The notes beneath the pieces are model-generated. The model did not search any database. It saw nothing but the letters and a program-made list of their open reading frames with translations, and was not told the origin of the DNA. The translations under genes and the position numbers were made by a program. Positions 33,144 through 41,591 of a DNA stretch of 60,464 bases are shown here, piece by piece (position 1 is the stretch's first letter; every line of letters begins with the position of its first letter). Source of the DNA: Candidatus Jordarchaeia archaeon (GTDB lineage Archaea > Asgardarchaeota > Jordiarchaeia > Jordiarchaeales > Jordiarchaeaceae); assembly GCA_018383815.1 (NCBI GenBank), contig JAHAWU010000005.1, positions 1-60,464 of the forward strand, written 5' to 3'.

Positions 33144-33437
33144 TTAGGCTAATTTCATTAGATTGAGATAGTACTCGTTTTTGCCGTCCTGTATTATTTC
33201 TTGGATTATTTTTCCGATTTTTTCTCCTACTCCGGGGATTTCGGTTATTTTTCCCTCTTTTGTGAGTTTGGCTATGTCCCGTGTGGTTTTATAGATTTGG
33301 TTTGCGGCTTTTCGATACGCGTTTCCCCTTTTTCCCTTTATGTCTAGTAGGTATGCTATTTGTTGGAGCACGTGTGAGCATTCGTCTTTGATTGGGATTT
33401 TTTCATGGAAAAGCTTGTGGGGTATTCTTAAGGGCAT
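33144..33437 (-). CDS. Stand-alone helix-hairpin-helix domain (PolX N-terminal type)
   Basis: The 97-residue protein matches the 8-kDa N-terminal DNA-binding domain of family X polymerases: LQQIAYLLDIKGKRGNAYRKAA then ITEIPGVGEKIGKIIQEII with its HhH hairpin. Typical PolX proteins run to about 570 residues; here the frame closes right after this domain and no polymerase or PHP domain follows. It could bind nicked or gapped DNA on its own, or be the surviving head of a broken polX. ATG 33437 is preceded by GAAGGTATG. The adjacent gene on the same strand is a pseudogene, so decay in this region is plausible. Confidence 0.75.
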   Translation of the reverse strand: MPLRIPHKLFHEKIPIKDECSHVLQQIAYLLDIKGKRGNAYRKAANQIYKTTRDIAKLTKEGKITEIPGVGEKIGKIIQEIIQDGKNEYYLNLMKLA

Positions 33438-33468
33438 TTCATACCTTCTACATGCTTGTAGAATAATG

Positions 33469-34306
33469 CTATTTAATTTTTTGGTTGTATTCTTCGTTTG
33501 CGTGGTACCCTAGTTCACTGCATATCTAGTGATATTTTGGGATTAGTTCTGGATGTTTTTTCCTGCAGTTTTTGATGGTAGTACTTTTTCTGGCGGTCTC
33601 TTAGCGTTAAGCCTCCTGCAAGGATGAAGCTGGCTCCCTCCATTTTGGCTCTGGAAACAAGTTTCTCGATGGATTCTGTGCTGTCCGAAATGAAGGGCAG
33701 GATGGGCATCATCACCACTCCTGTTGGAATTCCCAATTTTGCAAATTTTCCAATTACTCTAAGTCTCTCTTCTGGTGGGGAGGCTCGGGGCTCACAGGTT
33801 TTCCAAACTTCCTCCTCAAGGCTGGTTATGGAGAAGGCTACCATAGCTAGGCTTTACACGTTTATTTCTTCGATTAGGTCAATGTCCCTCTCCACTAGGC
33901 TGGACTTGGTAAGAATGAAAATAGGGAAATTTAATTCTTTTATTACCTCCAGCACCCTGCGGGTTACCCCATACCTTTTTTCCAAGGGCTGGTAGGAATC
34001 ACCTATCCCTCCACCCACAGCCACAATTCCTTTTTCCCTGTTTCTCAGTTCTTTTTTCACAAGTTCTGGGGCGTTAACCTTTATGCAAATCTTGTTTCCA
34101 ATGTCCAAATCCAAATAGTACCTTTCAGACCTTCCATCGCAATATTCACAGGCATGCTGGCATCCCCAGTAAATGTTCATAGCGTATTTTTCCAGAAACC
34201 AACCATCAGCATAATTCCTCTTAAGAAGTATACTCCTAGGCTCGGTTAAAACTTCTATAGGCATAACTTGGCTCCCAAACAACTTTAGAAAGCCATTCTT
34301 AGCCAC
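33469..34306 (-). pseudogene. Broken radical SAM protein (spore photoproduct lyase-like family)
   Basis: The N-terminal part (34306-33854) has the radical SAM motif CQHACEYC near residue 53 and GGGIGDSYQPLEKRYG, typical of the SplB-like family. It stops at an in-frame TAA (33856-33854) four codons before MVAFSITSLEEEVWK, which continues the same domain in the same frame. Near 33563-33568 a run of six A shifts the frame; dropping one A restores HPELIPKYH. An in-frame TAG follows, then ICSELGYHANEEYNQKIK and the natural stop at 33469. Two stops plus one frameshift mark a pseudogene, unless base-calling errors are involved. Confidence 0.75.
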
Positions 34307-34374
34307 AATGAAACGAATTCAAACGAGAAAAATATTTGAAAAAGAAGGTTATATGTTCTACGTGTTTTCTGGGG

Positions 34375-34899
34375 CTAGTAGGCTTCCCAGTGTATCATTT
34401 CTTCCAGGGGCCTTCTTCTGGGCGGAGTTTCGGGTCTCTTTGAGGGATACCCTAGTGCCAAAATGCTGAATGGCTCCACATGTTCGGGAATTTTTAATAA
34501 TTCTCTTATCGCTTTTTTGTCAAGCACAGAGTCCCAGCAGGTTCCTAAACCTAGCCCATGGGCTGCAAGCATCATGTTCATTATGGCTGCGGAAGCATCC
34601 ATGGGAGTATAAAATTGGCGGGCGTTCTCATATCCCTTAGTGTACTTGCTCTGGTTAACGCAAACCACTAATGCCACTGGGGAATCCTTAAGGTAGGGGG
34701 CGTAGCCCGATAAGGAAGCCAGTTTCTCCCTCACTTCCTGACTGGAAACCACTATCACCTCTATTGGTTGACGGTTACCCGCTGTGGGGGCCCACCTGGC
34801 TGCATTAACAATTTTTTCTATGATTTCTTTGGAAACAGGTTTGCTTCTGTCATAATCCCTTATACTTCTCCTATTTTCTATGGCTTCAAAAACATCCAT
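34375..34899 (-). CDS. Nitroreductase family protein
   Basis: The 174-residue FMN-dependent oxidoreductase has the signature RRSIRDYDRSKPV at residue 10, AARWAPTAGNRQPIEVIVV near 32 and AHGLGLGTCWDSV near 112. All are FMN or dimer contacts of the nitroreductase fold. It reduces nitro compounds, quinones or similar substrates with NAD(P)H; the natural substrate is unknown. ATG 34899 is preceded by GAAGGGAAAAAG. The VWA gene ends 37 bases upstream on the same strand, so it may be the last gene of the MoxR-VWA operon. Confidence 0.85.
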   Translation of the reverse strand: MDVFEAIENRRSIRDYDRSKPVSKEIIEKIVNAARWAPTAGNRQPIEVIVVSSQEVREKLASLSGYAPYLKDSPVALVVCVNQSKYTKGYENARQFYTPMDASAAIMNMMLAAHGLGLGTCWDSVLDKKAIRELLKIPEHVEPFSILALGYPSKRPETPPRRRPLEEMIHWEAY

Positions 34900-34935
34900 T
34901 TCTTTTTCCCTTCTTTAAAATAATATTTTTAACAT

Positions 34936-36441
34936 TTATCTCATGTAGGGGGTTATATCTTTTTTTGCAGCTAAAATCACCATGTTGGCTAGTTCCTGAA
35001 GGTTTTTAACGGGGTAGCATTCCGCCCCTGCCTGAACATAATAGTCTACTACGGAGTCGCCGGTGTTCCAAAACTTGGGATCTTCAGGGTTTAGAATCAT
35101 GAGTCTTTTTGAAATTTTGGCAAGCTTGGCTATTTTTTGGGCTGAGAGAGGGTATCCCCTTAGGTTTCCGTAGAGTTCTCTTCTTCCAAGATAGTCTCTG
35201 CAGTCGCTGAGGATGATTACCGTGGTTTTCTTGGTTATGGTTCCCTCTGTTTTTTTGAGAAAGTCCTCGAAGGCTGTTTCCATGTTGCTACTTCCACCTC
35301 CCCGGTAAACATCCCACCAGTGGCTAATCTCCTGAAACAGTCTATCGACCACACCGGTGTCTAGTGCCTTGGTTACCGCCCAGCAGTGATCTGTGAAAAT
35401 GTAGCCTCTAACTTCGCTGAAAGCCTTTTTGATTCCCAACATTAAAGTTATGAAAAAGTCAGATATCCATTCGCAGCTCCCAGAAACATCGCAGAGCAAG
35501 ACGATTTCTGGCCTTTGTATCTTCCTCATCTTGTAATCTAACTTAACCATCACTCCCCCATACTCCAGGGACCTGCGAATGGACTTGCGGATATTTATTT
35601 TACCCCTATCTGCTAGTTTCTCCCTTCTTGAGAGCTTGGATGCCAGCTGCTTTGCCAGTTTCTTTATGGTCTTCTCAACTTTATCCACGTTACTCACAAG
35701 AAAAACCAGGTCCCCCACATATTTGTTAAAGTCCAGCTCCTCAATATTTTGATAGTCCAGTTTCACAAGCTTAGAAATCAACTCTTCCAGGGGATACTCT
35801 TCCCTAAATAACTCCAGAAACTTTCTCTGCGCCAAACCCAGAACTTTCTCGATTCTCTCCAAATAGTCCCTAAAATCAGCAGTTTCATCCAGAGCCCAGC
35901 CAGAGTAAAGCTTCAAATAATCTATAAAGTTCTTAAGCATCTTAGCAAAGGTATCCGGATCCTTAGTTTTGCCCAGGATTCGCTCCACAAGTTGGTCGGC
36001 GGCCCTCTCCAAATCATTCTCATCAATTGCCCTACCTATTCCCCGTATACCTCCAAACCTTGACAACACTTCCCTCCTTTGTCCCTCCTGCTGGTCTCGC
36101 TGCTGGGGCTCGATTTGCCGTGCCCCCTCCTGTGATGGTCTCTCGGTTTTCTGTTCCTGTTCCTCCCCTTCGGAAACTTCCCAGTCTCTTATTTGGGTGG
36201 ATGTTTGAAGAGTTTTCTTTTTTTCTTCCATCATGTCACAGAAATAGAGGTCGAAAATGCGGTCGAAATCCGGGCGGTCTGCCTCCTCCTTTATCAGGCA
36301 GGCGGCTAAGCCTTCCCTCATCACTTCCTTATCTATGTCTAGCAGTGTGAAGGCTTTGCAGGCATCTATGGTCTCCGCCAATCCTACCCGAATGTTTCTT
36401 TCCCGGAGAAGCCTCACAAAGCCCTCAATCATTTCCGGCAA
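34936..36441 (-). CDS. CoxE-like VWA-domain protein
   Basis: The 501-residue protein has an N-terminal helical domain (1-75), a Gln/Glu-rich linker (80-125), a helical middle, and a C-terminal von Willebrand A domain. The MIDAS motif DVSGS is at residues 318-322. Sequence after SSNMETAFEDF and ILSDCRDYLGRRELYG supplies other VWA landmarks. The layout matches CoxE/YehP-type partners of MoxR ATPases, which act together in metal-cofactor insertion or complex remodelling. The MoxR-like gene ends 7 bases upstream. The client is unknown; no carbon monoxide dehydrogenase genes are in the window. Confidence 0.83.
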   Translation of the reverse strand: MPEMIEGFVRLLRERNIRVGLAETIDACKAFTLLDIDKEVMREGLAACLIKEEADRPDFDRIFDLYFCDMMEEKKKTLQTSTQIRDWEVSEGEEQEQKTERPSQEGARQIEPQQRDQQEGQRREVLSRFGGIRGIGRAIDENDLERAADQLVERILGKTKDPDTFAKMLKNFIDYLKLYSGWALDETADFRDYLERIEKVLGLAQRKFLELFREEYPLEELISKLVKLDYQNIEELDFNKYVGDLVFLVSNVDKVEKTIKKLAKQLASKLSRREKLADRGKINIRKSIRRSLEYGGVMVKLDYKMRKIQRPEIVLLCDVSGSCEWISDFFITLMLGIKKAFSEVRGYIFTDHCWAVTKALDTGVVDRLFQEISHWWDVYRGGGSSNMETAFEDFLKKTEGTITKKTTVIILSDCRDYLGRRELYGNLRGYPLSAQKIAKLAKISKRLMILNPEDPKFWNTGDSVVDYYVQAGAECYPVKNLQELANMVILAAKKDITPYMR

Positions 36442-36448
36442 CCTTTAT

Positions 36449-37369
36449 TTACCCTTTTTCGCCGTTTAAGTCGAGAAGGTTCTCTATACCTTTACGGGCC
36501 ACCAGGTCTATGTCATTTTTAACCTTGAGAAGAGTGGACAGGAGAGAATTAACAGTATCCGGATCCAACTCACTTTTACCAATAGCTATGAGGGATCTGG
36601 CGAAGTCAATGGACTCCGCAATGGAAGGAACCTTTTGCAGCCTCATGCTCCGCAGATTCTCCACAAAACTCAAAATATTATCCACAAATTCATCATACAA
36701 CTGGGGACAGTTAAGAAGTATAATTCTTTTCTCCAAATCCTTCGGAGGATAATCCAAGTAGAGGTGTAAGCACCGTCTTTTCAAGGGCTCAGACAACTCC
36801 CTCGAACTGTTAGACGTCAGCAAGGTAATGAGTTTCTGGTTCGGGGGAGCCCTCACAGTTCCCAACTCCGGTATCGTGATTTGTCGCTCGCCGAGGAGTT
36901 CAAGGAGGAAAGCTTCGAATTGCTCGTCTGCCTTATCAATCTCATCTATGAGAAGGACTGCCTCAGGAGACTTTAAGGCGGTTAGCAGGGGGCGTTCCAG
37001 AAGGTACTCCTCAGAAAATATTGATTTTTCTCCCCCATCATTACCCTTAAGATGGTTCATCTGAATTCTGAGAAGCTGCTTATGATAATTCCACTCATAG
37101 ATTGATTGTTCGGGAAGAATCCCTTCATAGCACTGAAGCCTAATTAGCGGGAAGCCAAACAGTTTCGCGGTGCAAACACCCAGATAGGTTTTGCCGCATC
37201 CCGCAGGGCCTTCCACCAGAATTGGCTTGTCGAGCTGGAAAGCCAGAAAAAGTGTGGTGACTATCTTCTGATTCGGCAAATATCCAACGCTTATAAGTCC
37301 ATCCTCGATATCCTTAGGTTTAAGTCTCGCTGGATGCTCTAGGAGTTCTCTCGGAAGCAAACCCGTCAT
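36449..37369 (-). CDS. MoxR-type AAA+ ATPase (CoxD-like)
   Basis: The AAA+ ATPase has about 306 residues, with Walker A GPAGCGKTYLG near residue 33, Walker B LLIDEIDKAD near 115, sensor 1 LLTSNSSRELSEPLKRRC near 165 and the MoxR lid domain at the C-terminus. ATG 37369 is preferred over TTG 37390 because CTGGTGGGA lies just before it. MoxR ATPases pair with VWA proteins to remodel or activate enzyme complexes. The CoxE-like gene follows after 7 bases on the same strand. A TATA-like TTATAATTG lies about 30 bases upstream. Confidence 0.87.
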   Translation of the reverse strand: MTGLLPRELLEHPARLKPKDIEDGLISVGYLPNQKIVTTLFLAFQLDKPILVEGPAGCGKTYLGVCTAKLFGFPLIRLQCYEGILPEQSIYEWNYHKQLLRIQMNHLKGNDGGEKSIFSEEYLLERPLLTALKSPEAVLLIDEIDKADEQFEAFLLELLGERQITIPELGTVRAPPNQKLITLLTSNSSRELSEPLKRRCLHLYLDYPPKDLEKRIILLNCPQLYDEFVDNILSFVENLRSMRLQKVPSIAESIDFARSLIAIGKSELDPDTVNSLLSTLLKVKNDIDLVARKGIENLLDLNGEKG

Positions 37370-37390
37370 AAATCCCACCAGTAAAATCAA

Positions 37391-37877
37391 TTATAAGGCT
37401 GAGTGGACAGTATTTTTAAACAAGCTATAAATCTATCTACAACATTAAAAACAATTAAAAGCTCATTAGCAGAAATAGAGGCAAACTTTGGAACGAAAAG
37501 TCACATAAAAACAATTGTGTTTGCAGAGAGATTTATCCGATGTTTTCATTAAGAAACTCAAAAAAGGTATAGCTACACCAACTCTGGCCTTTCCGGAAGG
37601 CGACTTGTTTCCATCTGGAGTATGAAAAGGAGGGAGCTAATCACAACTCTAATATTCCCATCCTCAACTAGGGCTAGATTTATACACCCTATAAACGGAA
37701 ACCAGATAGCTCTATTAACACTTTGGCTTACCTAGCGAAAAGAAATCATATCATACTTGTTAGGAGGTAAATTTTGGGCCGTATATATTTCTGGCGGGTT
37801 TTGTTTGGTTGGTGATATTAGGCTTACATTTTTTTAGAAAAGGGGAGAGGGAAGGTTTCTCCAAAATTGTGCGGTTT
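37391..37877. other. Intergenic region with hairpin and possible repeat debris
   Basis: No gene is supported. A perfect palindrome, GCCTTTCCGGAAGGC, lies near 37588-37602, shortly after GGTATAGCTACACC, a string shared with the relic at 30140. This suggests fragments of the same element family. The last 60 bases, before the MFS stop, are T-rich on the plus strand. Confidence 0.25.
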
Positions 37878-39149
37878 TTATTCTTTCAGGAGTTCTTCCC
37901 TTCTCTCTTCTAGAATCTTGAGGATTTTGTCTCTGTCTTCGGGAAATGTTTTGTAAGGTATGAACCATATTAAAAAGCAGATTGTCCATGGAATTACTGT
38001 TGTCCACAGCATAGCTGTTGTCAGGGATTGTCCAGAAAGCGTGAATAATACCAGTAGGAAGGATAGCGGGAGGGCACCGAGCCAATAACCCATGTAGGGC
38101 GTTATAGTCTGCATTGTTAAGCCGGCTATTCCCCCGTTGAGAGTATCTGCAAGCCATCCCACGACCACCGCCGCAACAGCTGCAAATTCCCCCTCAAACA
38201 TCTGTTCTATGGATAAAGCGGTGCTCCTTATTTCCGGCTTGGTTACCATAGCGACCAAAGGTTTAACTGCTGCAGGACCAGCCCAACTAATCAGAATCGC
38301 TGTTACAAAGGCTAAAATGGTGTACTCTGTTATTGACAGGGGCAAAACTAGAATCAAGAATATTAAAGGAATACCGGAGAAAACAGAAATCTGAGTTACA
38401 ATGATTCTACCCTTATTGCGAATTTTCCTCTCGCCAATGTCGCCTAAAAATCCACCTAGAGCGTTTCCCACAGCTGCGCCCACTACGAGTACTGCAAAAA
38501 GCAAGGTTGCCTGGGTGGGAGGAATGTATCTTACAGATTCAAGCCAATGTACCAGAAAAGCCTGTAGAACAATCCAGGGAGTGTAGCCAATCATTCCTTG
38601 TGCCATCATGGCGAGAATTGTTCTGGTTCTAAATATTGTTCCAATCGCGCTGCGTTCTATTTTATATTTTTCAGCGTCTTCAGCGGTCAATACACCCTTC
38701 AACTCTTTTTCTGAAGCTCCCCTAATGGGTTCCTTTATCAGAAACCAAACTACTGCTGCGGCCACAAAGCTTAGAATGGCAATTAGGGTGAAACCTAAAC
38801 GCCAAGCTCCATAGTGCACCGTGTACTTCATGAATGTGTCGAATATAAATAGTTGCGTCAATAGGGGAAGGGTTAAAGGGTTTATCTCATTCAATACAAA
38901 TAGTGTTATTAGGTCGGATTCCAGCCCAAAAGTGTAGCTGGGGGCATCGATGGCTCCCATCACGGGTACAAGCACAGCAATTCCCAATATGCCAACCATC
39001 TGGAATATTCCCAGGTATTTTCCTCTCTCTTCGGGCTTGTAATAGTCCACAATGATTGAGAATCCTGTAGGAATAATGGCTGCAAGACCGAATCCCGCCA
39101 AAAGTCTGAAAAAGAGTAGAGAGGAGAAATTATTTGATGCGGCGCACAA
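37878..39149 (-). CDS. MFS transporter lacking its first two helices
   Basis: The 423-residue frame opens directly in what should be MFS helix 3 (NNFSSLLFFRLLAGFGLAA) and helix 4 (PTGFSIIVDYYKPEERGKYLG). Helices 1-2 and the diagnostic loop motif A are missing, while the rest (second-half motif GGFLGDIGERKIRNKGR and later helices) looks intact. Hydrophobic codons continue a few residues upstream of TTG 39149 (GIFTLL), then give way to a structured mobile-element relic at 39150-39300. It is most likely a 5-prime-truncated, nonfunctional gene. Unlike the three tandem MFS genes it belongs to another MFS branch. Confidence 0.7.
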   Translation of the reverse strand: MCAASNNFSSLLFFRLLAGFGLAAIIPTGFSIIVDYYKPEERGKYLGIFQMVGILGIAVLVPVMGAIDAPSYTFGLESDLITLFVLNEINPLTLPLLTQLFIFDTFMKYTVHYGAWRLGFTLIAILSFVAAAVVWFLIKEPIRGASEKELKGVLTAEDAEKYKIERSAIGTIFRTRTILAMMAQGMIGYTPWIVLQAFLVHWLESVRYIPPTQATLLFAVLVVGAAVGNALGGFLGDIGERKIRNKGRIIVTQISVFSGIPLIFLILVLPLSITEYTILAFVTAILISWAGPAAVKPLVAMVTKPEIRSTALSIEQMFEGEFAAVAAVVVGWLADTLNGGIAGLTMQTITPYMGYWLGALPLSFLLVLFTLSGQSLTTAMLWTTVIPWTICFLIWFIPYKTFPEDRDKILKILEERREELLKE

Positions 39150-39300
39150 TAGGGTAAAAATACCGTTCTTACCCGGCGTTAACTTAACCTTGGGTCTTCC
39201 TCCCTCATTTCATGGGGAGGCGTTCGCCCGAGAACGGATGAAGCAGGCACATCTCTCTAAGTCGCATGGATCTAGCTTCGGCGATTAAGAGTAGAACAAT
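39150..39300 (+). mobile_element. Structured relic, possible TnpB/IS605 3-prime end
   Basis: CCGTTCT near 39161 pairs with AGAACGG near 39231, and CCTCCC pairs with GGGGAGG across TCATTTCAT at about 39199-39220, forming a branched fold. A plus-strand frame across it reads FLPGVNLTLGLPPSFHG then EAFARERMKQAHLSKSHG before a stop, a style resembling the C-terminal tail of TnpB proteins that overlaps their guide RNA. The rest of any tnpB is absent. It abuts the truncated MFS gene, so insertion or deletion here probably removed its 5-prime end. Confidence 0.35.
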
Positions 39301-39532
39301 TAGAATTTAATTGCTGAAAGACGAGTACCTCTCCCTTTTAACTGGGTTTGATAACTGGAAAAAAGGAGACAAAAAGAACCTTTTTTGGGAGAAAGGGAGA
39401 CAAAAAAGCCAGGCTAATCTCCAGGAGCTAAATACGTACCAGGAGTTTTTGGTTAATGAACTATTCTAATGCTGGGAGTGTTCCTTTTCAATATTTTTCA
39501 ATGGTCAAAAAAAGAGGGGGGAGGGTGATGTT

Positions 39533-40267
39533 TTATTTTCTAAGTTCATCGAATACTTGAGCTAGCAAGATGTAAGCCACAAACACTAACACTATTCCAA
39601 TTACACCTAGGAATAACAAGCCCCCTAAGATGCTCAGAATTCCGGCAGCTAACATGTTGTCTGGCTTGGGTGTCTTGGTGCGAATTGTAATCATGGTGAC
39701 TCCCATCAAAATGTAGCCAACTATCACTATTAGCGCTGTTATCCCTGTTGCTACGCCCAACCACATTCTCGAAATTGTTGTTTGTGTTAATGGTATTGCT
39801 AATGAGAAGTAGTGGTAGAAAATTAGGCTCCAGGGTGAGAGGGTTGTTGTGGGGAGCAGTCCCAAGGGTATTATGACTGCTAGTGCCCCAAAGCCTATCA
39901 TCATTATGAGTGCGGTGATTAGGCAGAGGGTGTTCTGTTCTTGCTTGTATAGTCCATAGAACCCGTACCCAACCATTACACTCCCAGCGGCCAGGAGTAG
40001 GGCGCCTAGAATCCCTAGGCCGAACATTAGGTAGGCGTTGCTGGCAGATAGGTCCACTGCGGCCATGAGTGCTACCGTTTCGAATGGTAGGAGGGGAAGT
40101 TTTCCGATTATTGGTAGGCTTATTTGGGATAGTGAGATGTAAGCTAGTCCTAGTAGATTGGAGTCTCTGTTTACTGCTACTATTATTGCTGCCACTATTC
40201 CCCATGGGATGAATGAGAGTAGGGAGATTATGATTCCATAAAATGCGATTTTGTATTCGGAAGCCAT
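39533..40267 (-). CDS. Six-helix membrane protein of unknown function
   Basis: The 244-residue integral membrane protein has about six helices, separated by short loops and one longer polar-poor segment around residues 40-70. ATG 40267 follows GAGAGGGTAAATAAG. Two dyads, at 40308-40326 and 40335-40351, lie upstream of its likely TATA box and suggest regulated expression. The product has no charged residues conserved enough by eye to propose transport or catalysis. Family unknown. Confidence 0.65.
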   Translation of the reverse strand: MASEYKIAFYGIIISLLSFIPWGIVAAIIVAVNRDSNLLGLAYISLSQISLPIIGKLPLLPFETVALMAAVDLSASNAYLMFGLGILGALLLAAGSVMVGYGFYGLYKQEQNTLCLITALIMMIGFGALAVIIPLGLLPTTTLSPWSLIFYHYFSLAIPLTQTTISRMWLGVATGITALIVIVGYILMGVTMITIRTKTPKPDNMLAAGILSILGGLLFLGVIGIVLVFVAYILLAQVFDELRK

Positions 40268-40307
40268 TCTTATTTACCCTCTCCTTTTCATATTTTTAGA
40301 CGTATTA

Positions 40308-40351
40308 AAACTACAATTTGTAGTTTACACTATGTTAAGTAGTTTACTTAA
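40308..40351. promoter_or_regulatory. Two adjacent perfect dyads, candidate operators
   Basis: AAACTACAA-T-TTGTAGTTT at 40308-40326 is a perfect nine-base-arm inverted repeat. Nine bases later TTAAGTA-GTT-TACTTAA at 40335-40351 is a second perfect dyad. They share the core GTAGTTTAC. They sit 40-85 bases before the membrane-protein start and about 210 bases before the second CoA-transferase operon. They look like sites for a dimeric regulator. Confidence 0.45.
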
Positions 40352-40516
40352 ATCTTTCCCTACTGGCAAAAATAAGGGGGTTCCAAGAACCATACGCTTA
40401 TCCCCATATTCTAATAAAGGAAACCCACAAATGCCACTTGAAGCAAAGTTATCTCCTTTTTTTAACCCACATGTTTGTCTATCTTATTCTTGGAGTTGTT
40501 TAGGTTAAATTTATTA

Positions 40517-40528
40517 CTTATTTAAAGT
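40517..40528 (+). promoter_or_regulatory. TATA box for the second CoA-transferase operon
   Basis: CTTATTTAAAGT lies about 30-40 bases before ATG 40558, which also has TAGGAGAGAG as ribosome site. Initiation near 40545 would leave a short leader. Confidence 0.4.
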
Positions 40529-40557
40529 TTTGATTTAACGGTTTAGGAGAGAGTTTT

Positions 40558-41535
40558 ATGGTTGAGTCGGAAGTTTCGGATAAGTTGATGAGCGCTTCTG
40601 AGGCTGTTAAGAAATTTATAAGTGATGGTGAGCAGGTCTGTATTTCAAATTTTCTTCAGTCTTCTCCATTTGCCCTTATCCATGAAATCATTAGGCAGAA
40701 AAAGAGGGAATTGACCCTGTGGAGCACTTCCCTTATAGATGAGGCGGATTTGCTTATTGCTGGCGGGTGTCTGAAGCGAATAGTTACTGCATTCAGTTTC
40801 AGATTGGGGGGAGCCAATTATGGAACTGAGTTTGAGAGGGCTATAAAGGAAAAGAGGGTGGAAGTAGAAGATTACTCGAATTATTCGATTTTGGCCATGT
40901 TAATGGCGGGAGCTATGGGGCAAACCTTTATGCAGGTTCCCATAGGCCTCAAATATACTGATATTTTTCGGAGGAGAAGCTTTATGGGGGAAAACAAGTT
41001 CAAAGAAGTGGAATGCCCCTTCACTGGAAGAAAGGTGCTCCTCGTTCCAGCAGCTAATCCTGATGTGGCCATTGTTCACGTTCAAAGAGTGGACGCAGAG
41101 GGCAATGCACAGCTCTGGGGGGCGCTGGGTACTGCCAAGTGGGCAAGTTTGGCCTGCAAAAAAATCATTGTCTCAGCTGAGGAATTGGTGGACCACGAAA
41201 CGGTGAATCGTAGCCCTCATCACACCATTATTCCCGGTTTTCGGGTAAACGCTGTTGTCGTAGAGCCTTGGGGTGCCCATCCCTCTGAAGTGCACGGGTA
41301 CTATGATATGGACTTCTTTTTTAGAGCTATGCTGGGAGCAATGAACTGGAGCAGTGAGAGTTTTCAGCACTTCCTTACAGAATGGGTATACAATTTGGAG
41401 GATAGAGAACAATACATTGCACACTACATTGAAAGATTTGGAAAAACATACTTGGAGAGATTGAGGGCGAAACCCTACTACAGCGCGCCCGTTAATTACG
41501 GTTCATCATTTAAGAAACATATGCAAATAGATTAG
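40558..41535 (+). CDS. Class I CoA-transferase, alpha subunit (second copy)
   Basis: The 325-residue alpha-type subunit is related to that at 3803 but clearly diverged. It lacks the 45-residue N-terminal extension, and the core starts with MSASEAVKKFISDGEQVC. Shared landmarks include HEIIRQKKREL, PAANPDVAIVHVQRVDAEGNAQ and PWGAHPSEVHGYYDMD, the last also recalling IpdA proteins. The beta subunit follows after 56 bases. With two luciferase-like oxidoreductases downstream, this locus may handle a CoA ester different from that of the first pair. Start ATG 40558 has a strong ribosome site. Confidence 0.84.
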   Translation: MVESEVSDKLMSASEAVKKFISDGEQVCISNFLQSSPFALIHEIIRQKKRELTLWSTSLIDEADLLIAGGCLKRIVTAFSFRLGGANYGTEFERAIKEKRVEVEDYSNYSILAMLMAGAMGQTFMQVPIGLKYTDIFRRRSFMGENKFKEVECPFTGRKVLLVPAANPDVAIVHVQRVDAEGNAQLWGALGTAKWASLACKKIIVSAEELVDHETVNRSPHHTIIPGFRVNAVVVEPWGAHPSEVHGYYDMDFFFRAMLGAMNWSSESFQHFLTEWVYNLEDREQYIAHYIERFGKTYLERLRAKPYYSAPVNYGSSFKKHMQID

Positions 41536-41591
41536 AAACAAATTTCCTATTTTATGAAGTTGGAGCAATGTTTGAAGGGGGTGAAATGTAG

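Noticed and set aside
33469-34306. TAA or TAG read as an amino acid in the radical SAM and SDR genes
   Set aside because: Intact genes such as thrS and purN end in TAA, TAG ends others, and both broken genes also carry frameshifts, so decay or sequence error is simpler.
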